Of a stretch of 60,000 bases of DNA, positions 22,148 to 35,800 are shown one piece after another. The position numbers and the translations under genes are program-made. The notes under the pieces are model-generated. The model did no database searches and was not told where the DNA came from. It saw only the letters and a list, made by a program, of their open reading frames with translations. How positions within the stretch are numbered: the first letter of the stretch is position 1; each line of letters opens with the position of its first letter. Source of the DNA: Lingula anatina (Eukaryota; Brachiopoda; Lingulata; Lingulida; Lingulidae); the NCBI RefSeq assembly GCF_001039355.2, contig NW_019774303.1, positions 272,131 to 332,130 of the forward strand, written 5' to 3'.

Positions 22148-25100
22148 CCCCTGGATATTGAGCTGACGCTTTGTCTCATCTATTTTAGATGATTATCTGT
22201 GATTTGGTTGTCATTGAAAGCCATTTTATGTCTTAGTGACTTCCTCTATTTTTTAAACAGCTGAAGGGCCTGAGATAGAAGAACGTAGGCACATAATGAC
22301 TTTTTAAAACATATAAATGCTCCATGCATCAGCAAAGGTTATCTTGTTGTATTTTTTTTCCTCAAAAAAGTCGTTCAGCCATTATGCTTTGTAAGGTCAG
22401 AGAAGATGAGAAAGTAAATAGGTCTGGCGTGATTTTTTTAAAATAAAGCTGAAAAGGTTGTAAAAGCAAAGTCCAATTTATGAAATAATGAAAGACAATT
22501 TTGAAAAATTAGGTGGTCAGGATATTTCCTTTATTAAAATATCGTACCCAAAATTGGATTCTTAAACAGCAATTTCCAAGCATAAGTTGAATCTTGATAA
22601 AGTGGCAGACTGGAAAGCTTATCTAGATGAAGCAATGGTTACAAGTAGGAGTGTAGAAAGCCTTGACTAGTAAGATCATACATGAGTTTGTTATGCAGAG
22701 GGCCATCCATATTACCAGCACACTAGAGCTGACAGGGAAGTAACCCAGTGAGTCTTTGATACTGTGAAATAAACTTTTTGTATACAAGAATGGTTTTGAC
22801 TAGCTTTGTGAAATATAAGAATATTTAAAGGATTGTGTTACATTGTTATGTAGAGTTTAGTTTAAGAGCTGTATACATCAGATAAATACTGAAGTCAACA
22901 CCATTGGTAAGTTTCGTATAGACAATATTTAAACAATGCTTTTTGGGGCATTTGGTGGTTTTAAAAGTTAGCTATAATCAGTGATGTGTGAAGAGGTACT
23001 CCTCTATGTGAAAGGAAGGTCAGTTTTCTGATGACCTGTTGTCCAGCTATATAGCCTTCTTTGAGACCTACAGGATAAACGTAGTCTTCCATAAAAGGCA
23101 CAGTTCATTTAGAGGTAAAGTTGCTAAAGATGGTGCACATTTGACATTTGCAAGTAGTTATATTAGAATATTTACAACAGATAAATAAATGTGAACTTCC
23201 ATTGTGTGGATAAAGGTTGAAATAATATGATTATGTAAACTATGTAATGTCCAGAGACATTAGCCAGAACAGTATGTTACAAAGACATGTTAGATTTTAT
23301 TACTTACCATCTACCTTTACTTTGCATGTCAGATATTTGGCATGGCTCTTGTTCTCAGTCTTCTAATGATCTGTAATAAATGCTCACACAATCTTGTTCA
23401 AAAAAAGAAATAAATAGTAGAACATAAAGAATATTTATGAGTAAAACTGTGCAACACTCGGATTATATTAGCCTTCCATTTGGTCATGTCATGGACAGGT
23501 AAGGAAGTTTGGACTTGAGTACAGAATGTTCTAGGTGCATGACATCCATCTTGCAAGTACTTATGTCAAACAAGGACCTATTCTGGTCACCACTGCTAAA
23601 AATAACTAAAAAAGAGTTGGATATTTGGTCAGCAAACCTGAAGGAACACCTTGATGAGAAGTTTTGTGCACTCCTTTAAATGGAACACCTGGAATAGGAA
23701 ACCTGTCTGACTAGTTATTCAAAGCATTATCCTTGGTTTGGGACACATTCTGAACAACACTCCTATACTTCAGAACTTTTGAGTTGGGACCTGTGCCAGT
23801 AAAAGATAACAAGAAATATGTCATTCTGGTTGTACCTTAAAAAAAGCAGAAGTGACTAGAGTTAAGATTATTCAATCGGTATTAAAAATTAACTTAGCCA
23901 AACTAACATAGCCAATAGTCTTACAATATGATTATGGTGACAGACATGATTGGAAGTAATGTTCATGTGCAGGACTCCTCATATCATTATTTTCAATAAT
24001 CTGAAAGAGAGAGGGCAATATTTAACAAAATCTTTACAAAAAAATAATTAAATTAAGAAAAGAAAAAAATGCCCAGCACACCCCAGGAAACACTTGCAAG
24101 CCCCTTGAAGATGACTAAGGCAACTATGAGCATCTAAGAGGTGACCGGAAAGATGACTGGCCAGTTCACCTGTAGTTAACACCTGTGAGAAAACAGGAAA
24201 ACTGACCAAAGTTATGGAAGACACTACTATTAATTTGTGCAACCAATTAATTTATTACTTAAGACATGAGTTGAATTTTTGGTAGTGACGCATAAAGGGG
24301 AACTTAATAAAATGAAAGGATATGGAAATCCTTTCATTATAAGTTGGACAGTCAGTCAGAGTAAGGCAAGGTATGTGCACCGCAGTCAATAGTAGGTGAT
24401 ACTGTACTGCTCTCAAGTAAGAGAAGTTTTGTAGACTGTTTATAATGTTGATTTTAAGGGAATTCATTTTTGGTTGTACTTTCAAGTTTAAACTTGCCTA
24501 TCTTAGGCAATTTTGTTCTAGTTGCATCACCTTTAATTTTATTTTTATTTTCAACTTAGTATCTTAATATTTCTTCAAATTAGTTGTTACAGAGGCTATT
24601 TGTAACCTTACAATTTATTTTTTTCCTTTTGAACATGTGCACAATTTTCTTTGTATTTAAATGCACATTATAAATTTATAGCTGTTGTTAACAGTAGAAA
24701 TTTTATAGTAACCATTTAAGGCATACAATCTGAATGGCAGCAACTTAAAAGAGAATGTCACTTAAATTCCATTTAATGTGCATTTATCTCTGAGTCTTTT
24801 TATCCACAAAAGTTAAATCCAGACTAGTGACAATATCCTGTGTTTAAATATATTATGTAAAATAACCTGAGATGATATCATTAGACAAGCTGCAGGTCAG
24901 AGGCAAGTTGACATGTTGAGTACTGCAAGTGAAGGTAATACAAAATAAATGTGCACAGCATGGGTAGAGGCTTCCATTAGAACCCCTTTATTTTTCATCG
25001 GTGATAATGTGTTATTATGCATTGAATGATATCAGTGATTTGGCTTAAATGATCATGATGCGTGTTTTGTTTTTTGATATGAGTAATGATAGCCTTCACA

Positions 25101-25783
25101 TGGATTATACACCAATCATAAGTTACTTTGCCCAATTTGTAGCAGACACCTGTAGTTGATGGTTATTTAGTGTAATTTTTTATGTAAGTTATACTTCTGA
25201 TTGTATGGCATGATATTATCAGATCTTGCCGTGTAAATTGTTAAGAAGCAGTTTTCAAAAAATATGTTTATGTTTAGACTAACAGGAAATTAACTGTGAG
25301 TAGTTTTGAATTATTTTTGAAAGTAGGATAATGTATTTTTGAAAATGTTATGACCTAAAAGCACAAGTCAGAAGATTTTACTTGTCTTAAAATATCATCA
25401 GTTTTAATACCTTGTAGCAAAAATGAAAATGGAATGATAATTAATACAGTAAATATGTTTTTGAAATGGTGGATGTGTAGCATTTCAACACGTTCTTCCA
25501 TGCCTAAGGCAGAGGATCTTTGACCTTAAAACATTTTGTTTTAATGCATAGAAAATAGGCAGGTCTGTACTTTATGCAGAACAGTTTAACCTCAATTTAC
25601 ATGTAAGATTTGCATGAGTTTTATTTTTACCACAAGCGGTTCAGTTTCTGTTTTACGAACTGTATACAGGCAGAGCTGATTAATTCATAAACGAGATGGC
25701 ATGCAGATTGTTGTAATTTGCTGGTTGTTTTATACACGTCTGGTTAAACAACTGAACAATACTGCCTGTTGCTTTTTGTACAG
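22148..25783. other. Intron (copy B)
   Basis: Allelic counterpart of 8033-11623; no gene recognised. Confidence 0.6.
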
Positions 25784-25836
25784 TTAAGGCTCAGAAGATG
25801 TTTAGACGCAGGAAAGTTGTTCTGGGGGTATCAAAG
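25784..25836 (+). CDS. AKAP2: AKAP2-like gene, alternative first coding exon MFRRRK (copy B)
   Basis: Identical to the 53-bp exon at 11624-11676, with ATG at 25798, the same acceptor and the same donor, while flanking intron bases differ. Allelic copy rather than an extra exon. Confidence 0.6.
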
Positions 25837-27267
25837 GTTAGTTCTGAAGGAAGTTTCTTGAAAATTCTGTGCACACATCTTCATTAAGCATGCATGTATA
25901 TAAAAAATAAGGATAATGTAGGCTTGGTCTTACCATAACTATTATAATAGTGTTAAGATGAAGCTTGGGAGGAAACTTATCTGAGTCTGGGCTATATTAG
26001 GGGGTTAATTTGGTAAAAGCATGTTGTCTCTTTTAAGTGAGTTTAAAAAAGTTAAAAAATTGTTAAGGTAATGTACACCACTTTGGCACTTTAGTCTCTG
26101 TACACCTGCAGTTCTTTTCATCAACAATAGGACAACTGAGGCGAAATCATCAACTGAAACCAGTTTTGTGGTAACAGTAGGCCACAGACCATGCTATAGC
26201 CACTTGCTGTTATACAGTGGACCCATTAAGAGTGTAATATATATATATGATAGATAAGGTAGTAAAAAGTTCAGCTCCTGTGCTTTTGTTGTCAGTATTA
26301 CAGAATCATATAGATGTCCAGTTTGATTTCAATGTTGAAGTGTCACTGTTGGAATAGACTTTTTCAAGTGTCTGACTCAGTGATGTATTAGAACTTAACT
26401 CAGCATCATGGTATAATTTCAGTCTTGTTAAGTATTTATGTGGGGTGAGAACTACCCTGTTAGTAGGAGGCTACAAAATGTATAATAATGCCCTATCCGT
26501 CTTATTGACCTATGAAACTTGAAAAATAGACCAGTTTAAGTAATTTAATAAACAAGTTTATTCAAAGACGAGGAGAATGAAAGAAAAAAGTGGATGACCT
26601 TTGAGCTTGTCTCAAGTGCTGAAACTGAAGGGATTAGGCAGATATTGCTATTCAAACTAGTTAGCATGGCAGTGTTGGTGCATTTTGTTATGCCATCATA
26701 CATAACATGAAATAAATGTTGGCACTGTGGGCATAGGAAAGGCCTGTGGGTCCTTAGGTCATATATTCCTATTGTTCTGTGATCAAAGTGGGGAACTGGC
26801 CCAGTGTATGTAGCAGAGAGTGCCTAAAATGTCCATTATAAGCTTATAATATCTTAATAATCTGCTTCATATGTTTGGCTTGTTGTCATAAGTTACACTG
26901 AACTGTTTAGTACGTAAATGTGTTTCTGAGTAATAAATCTTACCCTGTCAAAGAGAAAGTGTGATGTGTTTTATTTTTTGCCAACTCCAACAGTATGGTT
27001 GCTGAGGCTTCCATTGGAAGTTGACTAAGGTTTGGGCACCCATGTATACATAATATCTTTTCAATTATGAAATTGAAGGAAGTGTTAAGTTGAATTGTGT
27101 AGGAATGTACCAGTAATGGACTGGACTTTTTATGTACTTGTGGTCGTTGGTATTTTCTTTGTATTTGTATATATAATGGAAATTTGTTGTTGACCATAGC
27201 TTCAAAAGTAATTTATATAGATAATTTTTGAATGGGACTTCAAGAAAAAAAAATTTTTCAATTTTAG
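25837..27267. other. Intron (copy B)
   Basis: Counterpart of 11677-13120, with small indels. Confidence 0.6.
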
Positions 27268-30200
27268 AAAAACCCAGCAGACTACACCGCCCAGCCTGAG
27301 GAACAAGTAGAAACAAGAACCAGACCAAGCTACAACAGGAGGAGCTACGCAGGAGTAACTCCACAAAGAATTCCAGGCGAGTTTGCTGACCCACTGGATA
27401 GGTTTGCGAAATATAGGCGAAGATCTGCAAACATTGAAACATTGAGAAAAGAAGCAAATGACATAACTGAAACACCAGTAAGAGACCAAGACTTTAAATA
27501 TAGCAGAAGGAAATTCCGATCTGAAGAAGATTTGCTATCAGATACTAAGGACACTACCCCAACTGCCAGTTGTTCAACTTTACATGTGCAGCATTTAGAT
27601 TTGAATGAAGGCGCTTCAAGAAAATTGAAATCTGAAGAAAAACTAAATACCTCAGAGCCTGGAACAAGCATACTCATTAATACAGAAAAGGAAAGTGATT
27701 CAGAGGACAGTGAATTCATACTGAAACCTAAAGAAGCAGAATACTCAAAACCAGTTTTAAAAGAACAAATTACAATAGCAAATACATGTCAGGATTCAGA
27801 AGAGAGAAAAGAAACTGATAGCACTAATGAAAAATCTACTCCAGAAATAAAGGAATTTGTCTTGTCACACCCAGGGCAAACACCTGAAAAGATTAGTACT
27901 GCACAAAGTCAAGGAGAGGGTAATAAACCAAAACAGCAACCAATTCCAGCTCCAAGAACCAGTTTGATCTTACAGTCAAATCAAAGTGACATACATCAGG
28001 ACCAAAAGCAAAGTATTACCAAGGAGACTGAATCAGAAGTTGTACCAGTCAAAATCCCTGTTGAAGAGGCACCCAAACCAAAGCCAGTTTCTACAGAACA
28101 GCAGTGGAAGAACAACAACAAGCCAACATCACCACCAAGCCAGGGGTCTGACAAAGAAGCCAGCAAGTCAAACAGTATCAGTTCTTCAGACTCAAGTAAA
28201 CACCAATCTCATTTGGCATCTGCTGAACCTAGGAAAGCTCCTGTAAAACCTGATCGACCAAAGCGGAAGGCAAAACTACAAAAGCTGCAACAGGATAGTT
28301 TAGGCACAACCACTTTAGGTTCAACCTCTAGCTCCCCAGGCTCAACCTCCCCATCTCTCTCGCCTTCTCCATCTCCATTGTTCCTAGATAGTTCTAGTTC
28401 TGATCCAATGAAAACATCACATGAAGAGAAAGAACCTAAGGGTCAATCAACTGAGGCATCAGTGACAAGTAAACCCACAACTTACCTTCATATAGTATCT
28501 CCACCAAAATTTACCAGCCCTGGGAGTGCCAGCCAGGCAATATCTTGGAAATCTGTGGGCTATCTGCCCCAAACAAGTCCTACTAGAGACTTCCCTCCAC
28601 CTCTTGCCCCTAATTCCACAGACACAAATGCCAAGTCATGCCAAGAAGATGAGATTATTCCACAAGTTGCAAAATCGAGGGTAGAACATCCAGTTGATAT
28701 TGAAAAAGAAGTGACCAACATTGAACTTAATCCTGTAACATCTGAAGAAGAGCAAGACATGGAGAATAAAAAAGCTTGCAGAGACGAATTGGCCAATCTC
28801 CGTGCCCAGTTTTTTGCTGATATGGACTCAGTTGCTGACCAGAGCTTTGATTTTGTCCCAACGCTGGTCACTGCTACAGGAGGGGCAAGAGTTAGGTCCA
28901 GTGGGTCAGTGAGTGAGGACGAAATTCAGCCAGTATCCATAAAGCGGAAAGTTTCACCAACAGGACAGAAAGAAGAAGAGGAAGATAAACTTGGAGTGGA
29001 AGAGCACAGAATCTTACCTGTAATGCAAGAACATGATGCATCTCTCCCAAATCTCCATGATATGGAAGAAGGTGTTGAAGAGGATCAGATACAATCAGAA
29101 GTAGCTCAGAGGAGAGACATATCCCATATGGAACAGGTTGGTGACATAGTGCTACTCCCAGTGGAACATGTTGTCTTAAATGAAGCAGCACCTAGCCATG
29201 GACAGAATGGGCTGACTGAACCCCAGGAGCTTCAAGGGTACAGCTTGGATGGGAGTATTGATGATGTGAAAGAGGACTTCCCTGTTGCCAGAAGTCACAG
29301 CCCTGTCTCCATAGAAGAGGAACCCATATCTCCCATAGCTCTGGTAAAGAAAGATCCCACCATATTTATAGACAATACATTGAATTTCATTGTGAATGAC
29401 AGTGGGAATGATCACAGTGATAGGTCAGTGGCTGTTGTGGAAGAAAACAAACAAGCAGGTATTGAAATGCTTGCAGAACTTGTTGCAGATGATGCCTATG
29501 ACAGGGCTGTTATTCAGAATGGTGGAATTCACAGCTCTAATGGAAAAGATGATATAACGGAAGATGATGGGGTAAAGGAAGACCACATTATTAAAGAGAT
29601 CAAAAGTGAACTGAAACCAGATATCAATTTCCCTGTTGAAACAGGCATACCAGTATCTGATGGCAGTGAGATTGAACAAGATGAAACTGAAGATGGGACA
29701 GCAGTGCACATCTCCAGGGAATATTTCCCAGAAAATCAGTGCAAGTCTGTCCCAGATCTAACAGAATTAGATGATCCAGAAGAAATCTGTGAGAAAACTC
29801 TCCCAGAATCTCAAGACTTTCAACAGTCTCAGCAGAAGTCAAGTGAATATTTCCCAGAAAACCAGTGCAAGTCTGTCCCAGATTTAACAGCACTTGATCA
29901 GACAAATGTTGTGCTCACTTCCACTGGGGATGTGATATCTGGACGAGATGAAGTGGAACCTGCCATGGCTGATGAATATTTCCCAGAAAACCAGTGCAAG
30001 TCTGTCCCAGATCTAACAGCACTTGATCAGACAAATGTTGTGCTCACTTCCACTGGGGATGTGATATCTGGACGAGATGAAGTTGAACCTGCCATCGCTG
30101 ATGAATATTTCCCAGAAAACCAGTGCAAGTCTGTGCCGGACCTAACAGAACTTGACAGTCCACCAGTAAAAAAAATAACTGATACACCTGAGTACTTTCC

Positions 30201-30711
30201 TGAGAATCAGTGTAAATCTATTCCAGATTTCCAAGCAATGGACAGTTCACAGCAGCAGACAAGTGGGGATAATCAGGGAACTGATGTCCCCAAGGCAACA
30301 GGTCGGGAGGAATATTTCCCAGAAAACCAGTGCAAGTCCATTCCAGATTTGGTTGGTTTAGGTGAAATGACACAAGGAAATAATAAACCAGGTATTAATA
30401 TACAAGATCCTGGCCAGAAGCCAGATGAAGTTGTCTCCCCACTGTCTCCAGTACAGCCAGCCAAGTTCACACTAGGTGGAGATGACGACAGCCCTACAAT
30501 CATTCCACCTGTCATCAGTTTTGGCACCACACAAAGTAAAACTACGTCCACTCCTCCCAAGCCACCCCGTAATACGAAAGCTATAGATAAGGCCATGGAG
30601 ATTGCCAGAGAGGTGGAACCTTCCCATGTTTTCCATAAAGAGGAGGTGGAAGTCACCTCTGGGGAAAATGAACTGGAGAAGGAAAGAAAGCAACTTATCT
30701 CACAAATGAAA
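27268..30711 (+). CDS. AKAP2: AKAP2-like gene, giant disordered exon (copy B allele)
   Basis: 1148 codons, phase 0 to 0, same acceptor and donor as copy A. Most changes are amino-acid substitutions in low-complexity sequence (for example TASSST to TASCST, SERGTS to SEPGTS, NNNEPAS to NNNKPTS). One Asp is deleted (IIPPDVIS to IIPPVIS). Repeat unit 3 is intact and matches unit 2. No frameshift or stop in either allele, so both appear functional. Confidence 0.85.
29458..29517 (+). other. AKAP2: Candidate PKA RII-binding helix (copy B)
   Basis: As in copy A, with one change (DDAYARAV to DDAYDRAV) outside the core hydrophobic positions. Confidence 0.35.
29719..30360 (+). repeat. AKAP2: Six-copy EYFPENQCKSVPDL peptide repeat (copy B)
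   Basis: Six cores beginning at 29719, 29845, 29974, 30103, 30190 and 30310. Units 2 (29845-29973) and 3 (29974-30102) are 129 bp each and nearly identical, including the spacer TNVVLTSTGDVISGRDEVEP, unlike the divergent unit 3 of copy A. Confidence 0.9.
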
Positions 30712-31175
30712 GTGAGTATTGGAAGGTTGCCAGTCTGTTCTGTTTGTTGTGCTTCTACAAATACTGCCATTATCATATATCATTTAGTTTTTTAAAAAGA
30801 AGGTGATGTGAAGCATTATTTGCTTTTTGCTATTTGCATTCCTAAGCAACATTGTCAACGAAAGAATACTTTTTTGACAGGTCATTGAAAAGTTTTATTA
30901 GTCCAGTGGCTTATGCTGTTTGTTTTTTACACTTTATCAGGATTATTTAATCAACTTGGTGTTTTTAGATAAATTTCACACTGAGTTTACACTTGTTGGG
31001 TTTCATGATCAAAATAAGAATATGTGCCAAAGGTACACAAAACCCTTCATCATGGGGATATGACCTACATTAATTCACTTACATTAATTGGCATTAAATC
31101 AACATGATCAGTTTGATATAATACATTTGCTTATATTCTAAAAATAAGAATGAAATTTTCTTTTCTATACCACAG
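30712..31175. other. Intron (copy B)
   Basis: Counterpart of 16568-17031. Confidence 0.6.
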
Positions 31176-31335
31176 GTGAGGAGAAAGAAAGTTGCCACAT
31201 GGAAAGGGGTTCCAGAGAGTCCCCCAATGCCAGCCACCAGTGGGAAACCACTGAACAGCATGAAGAGGTATGAAGAACGCAAGAAGCAGATTCAGAAGCA
31301 GCAGCCAGATGTAATCCCCAAGACCAAGGCTCAAG
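31176..31335 (+). CDS. AKAP2: AKAP2-like gene, RRKKVATWKG exon (copy B)
   Basis: Codes the same protein as 17032-17191, phase 0 to 1, same splice sites. Confidence 0.85.
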
Positions 31336-32385
31336 GTAAATACAAGCTGTATCATCCACATGTCTTTTTTAGATATTTCTTAATCTCTCAAACTTTTAAA
31401 AACTAAGAAGCATATAATATAATATGAAAGATTTAACACCTTTCAAAGTAGCCTCTATATTCTACCTTAATGTTGTAATACAAGTTGCATGGAGTATGCT
31501 AAATATTTGACTACAGCAACAGATTGATGTACAGAGACAATATGACACAATGCCTGTGGGTACCGCCATCTTACTATGTACAGAAATCTCTTAAACTAGG
31601 GCCTGTATACAAAGACAAACATCAAAGTTTGCAAGTTTACTGACATGTTTCACCTTGTTTTGCTTGGTAGGAATTAGCATAGAAACTTACATTCAGGTTG
31701 TTTAGAATTGCACAGGTGTGTCACTGTAAGATATAGAGTTAGATGTTGTATATTATAATGGGTTCCATACAATCTCCACATTTGAAAAACTTGTCTGTAA
31801 AATCCTGTGTTCCTCAACTCCTACTAGCTCTTGTTTGCCATGGATATCTCAACATAATTGGTGGATTTTCAGTGTTATTGTAATATTATTGGCTCAGAGG
31901 CAGTTTTGCTATTATATTTCCACATGTATTATGTACAGCTGAAGTGTTATGAATGTAGGTTGCATTTATGTTTACTCATTTGTCCTTTATTGTAATGTTA
32001 CCAGCACTACTTTGATATTCTGTATGGATAATTGAACAATACTATTATATTAGAATAATAAACTTAACCTGTTATAAACTTGTTTCTCTTAATAAGGAGA
32101 TAAGTGGATATATTTTTTTGCTTTCTAGCTTTTACGTAACCGCACCTAATCATGAAGGCATATCTCCACCTTTGGTTGATGACGTATCTCTATTAGACAT
32201 ATTTTTGAAAACAGGAAAGATATTGTGTCAGATAATGATTCATAAGCTCAGCTCAGTGTGGTGTGGCAGATTTGAATAGAAACCACTGAGCCAGGATTAG
32301 GATTATTTCAGGTGCTTTACTAATTGTTCTGCAACGAACCTGGGCGTCTACATGTTTAAATTGAAGCATCATTGCCGGAAGGGAT
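31336..32385. other. Intron and possible internal promoter region (copy B)
   Basis: Counterpart of 17192-18241; the CRE-like half site gatgacgtatct is preserved. Confidence 0.4.
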
Positions 32386-32393
32386 TATAAAAG
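32386..32393 (+). promoter_or_regulatory. AKAP2: TATA box of internal promoter (copy B)
   Basis: TATAAAAG in the same context as at 18242, 232 bp before the ATG at 32618. Confidence 0.5.
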
Positions 32394-32617
32394 AGGCATA
32401 AAAAAGGCCCAGGTATCTTCTCTCTTATCATTACATATTCCCACGTAGGACTGTAATTTGCGTACAGATTTTCTGAAGTACCTATCACTTGAAGATTACT
32501 GTCACAGTACCATTTGGATTAACCACTGGTTAAACAGTAGTATTGTGTGTGTAGACTGACATTCCGGGTGGAGACAGACAGTTTGGGTGTAGAAAGCTAC
32601 AAGTCCACTGTAAGACC

Positions 32618-32822
32618 ATGTCAGGTAGAAAAGACATAGCTGTAGAGCCTGAATGGGCTTTGAGTGCTGTTAGACTTACAGAGGAAGGCAGGGTTGATAT
32701 AGATTATGAACTGTTTGGACAACTCAGACAGGACTACATAGATGAATGGAAAAAGATAAATAAAATACATCCTGGCAGACAGTTGGAGTTACCCGAGAAA
32801 CTGTACATTTATGTTAACAAAG
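32618..32822 (+). CDS. AKAP2: AKAP2-like gene, alternative first coding exon MSGRK (copy B)
   Basis: 68 codons plus one base, donor gtgaga, with one substitution (N to D) relative to copy A. Joins the exon at 40039 in phase. Confidence 0.65.
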
Positions 32823-35800
32823 GTGAGATATGATAACAAAATTTATCTTGTGACTGCAAAGTCTGATATGGACGATTGCAACTTTTTGTAGGTAAAGAGT
32901 ACTTACAGCATGAGTGTTTTGCTTAAGTTTCTCAAAATTTGATATCGGTGTATAGAAACCTGAACTGTAATCCCGTAACCATTTTGACAGATACTAGTTG
33001 CTATTCAATTCCCTTAAACCCAGATAAGCAGGTTTCATGCATTTCTTACTTAAAACTACTCTAAAAGCCAAAAAAAAAAAACAAAAACAAAAAAAAACAA
33101 ACACCCCCCCGTTTCCTTCTCTATTGCCCCCCCTACCCCCCCCCCCCCTTCCCCTCCATTGTTATCCTGGTTATTGCAAATGTCACTTGTCTGCCTCATA
33201 AAAATATCTGTTACAGTATGAATATGACAATTGTAGAAACTAGTCTAACTTTCCTGAATAAACTAAATTCACTAGATTTTAATGTGCACATTTCATGACT
33301 ACTGGCACATCTTGTTATAGCTCTAATTGAGACATCCAAATCATATCAGTCAAAGCAAGCCCATCCCTATTTTTACATCTGAACCTAGAAGCCTTTTAAG
33401 GCTTCTATAAACTCAATTTTTATAAGGAATCCGATGTGGTTTAAAATGACAGTCATGCTCTTTTTTTTTTCATATAACATTCAGGTGTTGCATTTGTATG
33501 CATGACTTGATGCTAGGTTAGGTAGTTTTAGTCATTTCTTTTCATTCAAAAACAAAATATAAACTGAACACGAAACCTCAAATGTTTTTTGTGAATAGCA
33601 ATGCCTGGTTTCCTTTCACCTTGGAGCAGTCTTTTCTAACACAATGGGAAGTACACACTAGCTGGACAGGGACAGCTTTAGTGCAGTCATGCTGTGGCTG
33701 TTTGCCTTAATATTTAACATGATAGTTACAAATTCTGTTACTGAAAATTGACAAGTGCAAACATATATAAAAGATTTTAAGCAAACAGTTAAAGAAATGT
33801 AAAGGGATTTTAAAAGCTGTTCCCCTACTTGAAGGTCAAAATTGTCATCTTAAAATTCAAACAGAATGCTAAAATGAGATAGATGCTGGGAAGTTGGTCA
33901 AATGTGTCAGCTTACAGGTCAAACTGTGTTGGCCTAGTGGTGGCTTATAAACATGCAAATTGGTGTGTGTGTTGTTATATGGTGTGTCAGTTAACTACAT
34001 ATGTACAATTTGTGTGGTCAGTTGTGACCTGCATGCACACAGGCACAGATACACAAGCAGATGATTGTCACAAACAGATTTGTCTCCATCTGCAGTTGTG
34101 CCACTTCTGTTGGGTGTTGTCTCTATATAGCCAAATGAATGCAGCAGCTTTGGCCCTCTATGTATATAACATCTCAAAAACACAATTGCTATGTACTGCA
34201 ATTATTGTTATTAGTATTGTTTTTATGTTTATTTTTATTATTATCAATATTATTATTTGAAGTTTTAAAAGTATGCCTTTAAAGGATTTTAAAATTGGAT
34301 AGTTCAATACATACTATTGCATCCTTTGCAGCAATGACAGGTTATATTTAGTAGTTCTTAATCATAATTGAGTTCTGAGATAGACTTGATTGCCAACACT
34401 ATCACTGTATTGCAGACATGCTGAAACCGATCGGTCATGACCGGGGAAATTTGTCTGTACCGGTAAAAATTGGACTTGGTCAGTCCAAAAGACCGACAAG
34501 AGTTTTAAGAGCAGCAGTTTTGAATTTACAGATATCATTTGACAAACTTCACTAATAAAATTATATAAAACCCAAAGCATTTTTCCCTTCCATTTCTAAC
34601 CTATCACATTCACAAACAAACAAAGTAAGCTACCCTAATCATACTGGTAGTATCTGTCTCAAACGGAAAGGGTGATTTTTGGTCCGACAAAAATCCATTC
34701 GGTCCGGCAAATTTTTCATTACTGCCGGTCCAAATGTCCAGCCATTCTGAAAAGTTTTCAGCATGTCTGGTATTGTAAAGTAAAGTGAATTTTCAAGTTA
34801 GTAAAGTAAACCTTTTTTTACAACAATTATCACAAACAATTTACATTGTTGCAGACACTACTTCCATTTTCTGATCTAAGATATTAGATATGGAGGTTCT
34901 CAATTTTAGCACACACTGCAGTAGTGTGGAACCTCCAATTATTTTTATTTATCGGTCACTGTGTGGGCAGTGAAACCCAGTGGACAGTGAAACCATTTGA
35001 CACTTGGCTAAGCTAGGGAAGGAACTTAGGTGCCACCATGATATCTTGCGTTTGTCTGAAAATGGCACACTGACCAAGTAGCAACTTTGACTGACTTGTA
35101 TTTTTAAATTTAAATATTTTTCATATTGTTTGCATTATAATTATCAATCAATTTTTTTAATCAAAGCCACTGTTAATAGTAAATCTGAAATGGGAATGTA
35201 AAATAAAGGTATCCCTGTGTCATTTTTTAATATATTGGACATATAATCTCAGAGGTGAACTATAATCACATCTTTGTATTTACAACTTGGCAAGAAATGA
35301 TTTGTAATTATTGGAATAGAAACTGACTCTAAATTAGATTCCATGCTTGATTCTGTTAGAATGTTTCATGTTAAATAGATTACAGGAATGCAATAGACCT
35401 TAGTTATAATCCTTTTCTTGACATAGCTTTTTACACAATATAAGGTACAATTAATAAACTTCTCAAGATTTATGTGACCACCAACCACATCACTTGACCA
35501 CAGTGTCAGTAAGAGGATTGTTAAGTAATTTATTTAGAAATAACCTTACATGTGCATTTGTAAGCTTGAGTATGTCCCACACCTTGCAACACATCAAAAA
35601 TATTTGTGGATTTCGTAGCCAGTTCTAACCTATCACCACAGAATGTATCAATTATTTTTATATTTCTTTGATTGGTTTATGCTGTGATTCAAAGTCTACT
35701 GCAGCAAAGCAAATTAGGAAATAAAGCAATTAAGCCTCACTGCAGAGGTTGGTGACATGCTTGGGTGATGTAGGAAATTTGAACTTCTGCCAAGGCATGA

